A stretch of 6,975 nt of DNA from Bacteroidota bacterium (GTDB lineage: Bacteria; Bacteroidota; Ignavibacteria; UBA10030). The DNA lies in the NCBI GenBank assembly GCA_025455125.1, contig JALONE010000049.1:1-6975 (forward strand), read 5' to 3'. The number at the start of each line of letters is the position of its first letter. Positions within the stretch are counted from its first letter, which is position 1. Shown here piece by piece: positions 4,284 through 6,975 of this stretch. Both the position numbers and the translations under genes were made by a program. The notes below the pieces were generated by a model, which did not search any database, was not told the DNA's origin, and saw only the letters and a program-made list of their open reading frames with translations.

Positions 4284-6975
4284 CTATTTCTCAACCGGTT
4301 CTCCTTCGTTGAACCGCACGGACACTAGTTTCGAGACGCCTTCTTCTTCCATCGTCACGCCGTACATCGCATTCGCGGACTCCATCGTCCGTTTGTTGTG
4401 CGTCACGATGACGAACTGCGTATTGTCTGAGAACCGCCGGATGATGCGCGTGAACCGGTCAATGTTCGTGTCGTCCAGCGGCGCGTCGACCTCGTCGAGG
4501 ATGCAGAAAGGACTCGGTTTGACAAGGTAGATGGCGAACAGGAGCGCGATGGCTGTCAAGGTCTTCTCGCCGCCAGACAGCAGGTCGATCGATGTCGGGC
4601 GCTTTCCGCGCGGCTTCGCGACGATCTCAATGCGCGCCTCCAGCGGATCGACTCCATCCTCCAGCCGGAGATCGCACTCATCCCCTTCATCGAACAATCC
4701 TTTGAAGGTCGTGATGAAGTTGTCCCGGATCTGCTCGAAGATGTCGAGGAACTGCTTCTGCGCCGTCGCATTGATCTCCTCGATGGTCTGCAGCAGCGTC
4801 TTCTCGGATTCCAGCAGGTCGTCCCGTTGAGCGGTCACGAAGTCGAGCCGTTCCTTCTCGCTCTGGTATTCATCGAACGCGGCGAAGTTCACCGCGCCCA
4901 GCGCCGCGATCCGCTCCTTCAATTTCTGCACTTCCTCCCGGGCCGCAACCACGTCGAATTCGGGATGGTCCGCGAGCTGCTGAACGTCGAGATCAAGATC
5001 AAAGTCTTCCTTTGCCCGCGTTCGCAAGGATTCGGCGCGCATGGTCAATTCCTGGACCTTCATCTCCAGGTCGTATGCGGCCTTGAGCGATCCCTCCTGC
5101 TTGAGCCGTTCGTCCTTCAGCTTCAATTCGATCTGATGGATCTGACCGCGCTTCGCGGAATACTCCTGATCGACTCCCTTCTTCTGCTCGAGCACTGCGG
5201 CAAATTCCTTGCGCAGCATGGCGATCTGGCCTTCCAATTCGGATCCGGAGGCCGTAATCTCCTGAATCTCTGCTCCCGCTTCCTCGATCTCGCGGGTTCG
5301 CTGTTCCACCGTCGACGCGATGGAGGCGAGCATCGCTGCCGCATGGTCCACCGCTTCTTTGATACTCCGTTCTTCACCGTTGAGGGTGAGAACGGCAACG
5401 TGCTCATCATTCGCGATCCGAGACGCTTCCGCCGCAAGCGCTTCGAGGGTCTCAACCTCGCTGGTCGCGGCGCCGACCTGCTGGTCCGCCTCGGCCTGCT
5501 TCGCCATCATTTCCTGGATGGCGGGCGTAAGCGTGCTCAGTTCACCCGTGAGCACATCGATCTCCTGCGCCAGCTTCCCTGCTTCGCTCTTGTTGCGGTC
5601 GATGTTCTCCTCGGCCCGCTTTCGTTCAAACGCCAGCTGAGCGATGCGGATCTCGACCGACGTCTTCTGCTGCTCGATGGAACGGGCTTCTTCCATCAGT
5701 CTGCGAAGATTCACGCTGTCCAGTTCGGCGCTCTTCTGTTCCGCTTCCGCTCTGATCTTCTCGAGCCGTCCGGTCAGCCGATGGACATCGGTCGTCAGCT
5801 CTTCCAGTTGTGAACGCTTGCTGATATGGACGCCTTCATCCTGCCGCACGCTTCCGCCTCGTACAACGCCGCTCCCGGTCACCACTTCGCCGTCAAGCGT
5901 GATGCACCGGATGGCCGGATGGTCGCCAACGACACGGAGTGCCGCCGGAACATCTTCGACGAGCAGCGTCTCATCGAGCAGATAATCGAACAGCGCCTCG
6001 TGTGGTCCCGCGACACTCACAACGGCCCGCGCCCATTCGACGACCCCTTTCGCCGCAAGGGACGTCCGATGGGGGCGCACATGCGGGAGACGGTTCAGAC
6101 AGATGAAGGTCGCCTTCCCCTTGTTGTGTCGTTTGAGCGCATCGATGGCTGCGTACGCCTCTTCAACGTTGTCGACGACGATGTACCCCGCCGACTCGCC
6201 CAGCGCCGTTTCGATCGCGACGCGGTAGCGCGGATCGGTGCGCACTGCCTCGCCAACGGTCGTTTGAATCTTCCGACTCCACTCGTCGCTCGTAATGAGG
6301 TAGCGCGCGCCCTCCGAAAACCCGTCGTAGCTTTCGACCAGGCCCTTGAGGAAATCGATCCGTGCCTGCTTCCGCTCGAGCTCTGCGCGGACCTCCAGTT
6401 CATCTCGACGCAGACGATCGATCTCGTCCTGCAGTTTCTGCTTGTATTCCTCCATCTGATGCGTTCGCACTTCGGCCTCGGCGAACGCAAGCCGCAGCTG
6501 CCGATCCTCCGCGGTCAGCTTGGAGATGAGTTCCTGATTCTTCTCGATATCGTGGAGATAGACCTCGTTCTCTTCGCTGGTGTAGCCGACCCGTCCGCGG
6601 ATATTCTCGATGCGCGCCTTGATCTGGCTTTCACGGTTGCGGAGGTCGCCCAGTTCACGGATGAAGGCGATGACCCGATCCTGCACGGCCTTCAATTCAC
6701 CGCGGCGTGCGTTGAGTTGGGCTTCCACTTCCTCCCATTGCGCCCGCTTCGCACGGTCGTTCTCCATCGCCGTCGCGATGGCGGCCGCGAGGCCGGTCAG
6801 GCGCGTCCCCCGCTCAACTTGCGCCCGTTCGATCTCTGCACGCTGACGGCCCAAGTCATCCTGCTCGTGACGATACCGGACGATGTTCGCCTGCAGCGAC
6901 CGAAGGCGTTCGGCCGACGTCGCTTGCTGCTGTTCGAGCCGATGCAGGATGGATTGCCGCTCCGTCAGGTCGTTC
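4284..6975 (-). CDS. smc: Chromosome partition/condensation protein SMC, C-terminal three quarters (5' end outside the window)
   Basis: SMC forms dimeric ATP-driven rings that organise and segregate the chromosome, normally with ScpA and ScpB. About 897 residues are visible out of roughly 1170-1190 usual for the family; the N-terminal head with Walker A is missing. From the N-terminal side: a charged coiled-coil arm (about 6975-6355); the hinge (about 6350-5850), opening with SYDGFSEGARYLI and closing with GSGVVRGGS (5876-5850); the returning coiled coil (about 5840-4900); then the C-terminal head. The head carries LGAVNFAAFDEY, the signature LSGGEK (4580-4563), Walker B FCILDEVDAPLDD with DEVD at 4496-4485, and the switch histidine in VTHNKRTME. 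The frame stays open to the window edge, so the TTG at 6854 is internal and not a start. All visible catalytic motifs are intact. The LFDEGDECDL wording is reminiscent of Bacteroidota/Chlorobiota-group SMCs. It ends 35 nt before the HAD gene. Confidence 0.97.
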   Translation of the reverse strand, partial: NDLTERQSILHRLEQQQATSAERLRSLQANIVRYRHEQDDLGRQRAEIERAQVERGTRLTGLAAAIATAMENDRAKRAQWEEVEAQLNARRGELKAVQDRVIAFIRELGDLRNRESQIKARIENIRGRVGYTSEENEVYLHDIEKNQELISKLTAEDRQLRLAFAEAEVRTHQMEEYKQKLQDEIDRLRRDELEVRAELERKQARIDFLKGLVESYDGFSEGARYLITSDEWSRKIQTTVGEAVRTDPRYRVAIETALGESAGYIVVDNVEEAYAAIDALKRHNKGKATFICLNRLPHVRPHRTSLAAKGVVEWARAVVSVAGPHEALFDYLLDETLLVEDVPAALRVVGDHPAIRCITLDGEVVTGSGVVRGGSVRQDEGVHISKRSQLEELTTDVHRLTGRLEKIRAEAEQKSAELDSVNLRRLMEEARSIEQQKTSVEIRIAQLAFERKRAEENIDRNKSEAGKLAQEIDVLTGELSTLTPAIQEMMAKQAEADQQVGAATSEVETLEALAAEASRIANDEHVAVLTLNGEERSIKEAVDHAAAMLASIASTVEQRTREIEEAGAEIQEITASGSELEGQIAMLRKEFAAVLEQKKGVDQEYSAKRGQIHQIELKLKDERLKQEGSLKAAYDLEMKVQELTMRAESLRTRAKEDFDLDLDVQQLADHPEFDVVAAREEVQKLKERIAALGAVNFAAFDEYQSEKERLDFVTAQRDDLLESEKTLLQTIEEINATAQKQFLDIFEQIRDNFITTFKGLFDEGDECDLRLEDGVDPLEARIEIVAKPRGKRPTSIDLLSGGEKTLTAIALLFAIYLVKPSPFCILDEVDAPLDDTNIDRFTRIIRRFSDNTQFVIVTHNKRTMESANAMYGVTMEEEGVSKLVSVRFNEGEPVEK

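Noticed and set aside
4827..5813. Plus-strand open frame of 328 codons opposite the SMC coiled coil
   Set aside because: It mirrors the Glu/Leu/Lys-rich coiled-coil codons of smc, giving a Leu/Phe/Arg-rich translation with no family motif.
6852..6854. Possible SMC start at TTG 6854
   Set aside because: The same frame stays open to the window edge with coiled-coil residues (for example LRSLQANIVRYRHEQDDL), and the N-terminal head is still missing, so this is an internal codon.
1..6975. CRISPR array, tRNA, rRNA, insertion sequence or toxin-antitoxin module
   Set aside because: No spaced repeats, cloverleaf-like segment, transposase motif or small paired gene was seen, and coding sequence fills nearly the entire window.

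Overview
The window holds seven protein genes, all on the minus strand and packed almost without gaps. In transcription order (high to low coordinates) they are: the C-terminal three quarters of a chromosome-condensation SMC protein; an MtnX/SerB-like HAD phosphatase; a small membrane protein of the isoprenylcysteine carboxyl methyltransferase (ICMT) family; LpxB; LpxK; a class I glutamine amidotransferase-like hydrolase (peptidase C26 type); and the first 19 codons of pyruvate phosphate dikinase (PPDK). I see no RNA gene, mobile element, CRISPR array or convincing rho-independent terminator. No stretch over 300 bases lacks a gene; the largest gap is 35 bases.

Organism: adjacent lpxB and lpxK indicate a Gram-negative bacterium that makes lipid A. 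The DNA is GC-rich. The SMC head has the wording LFDEGDECDL and KPRGKRP before its signature motif, which I associate with SMC proteins of the Bacteroidota/Chlorobiota/Ignavibacteriota assemblage. My best guess is a GC-rich member of that group, at moderate confidence; a marker-gene phylogeny would be needed to confirm it.

Layout: smc to HAD, 35 nt apart; HAD to ICMT-like, 3 nt; ICMT-like to lpxB, 1 nt if lpxB uses its GTG start; lpxB to lpxK, 0 nt; lpxK to the amidotransferase, a 4-nt ATGA overlap; amidotransferase to ppdK, 22 nt. This spacing predicts one polycistronic message with translational coupling through the lipid A block.

How the genes may work together: LpxB condenses UDP-diacylglucosamine with lipid X to form the lipid A disaccharide 1-phosphate, and LpxK phosphorylates its 4' position. 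The ICMT-like gene directly before lpxB is the most interesting point. The Leptospira lipid A 1-phosphate methyltransferase LmtA belongs to this same Ste14-like family, so a lipid A (or other membrane lipid) methylation role is a concrete, testable hypothesis. SMC, the amidotransferase and PPDK have no obvious biochemical link to lipid A. Apart from that hypothesis the window looks like ordinary core chromosome, and I did not find a clearly new system.
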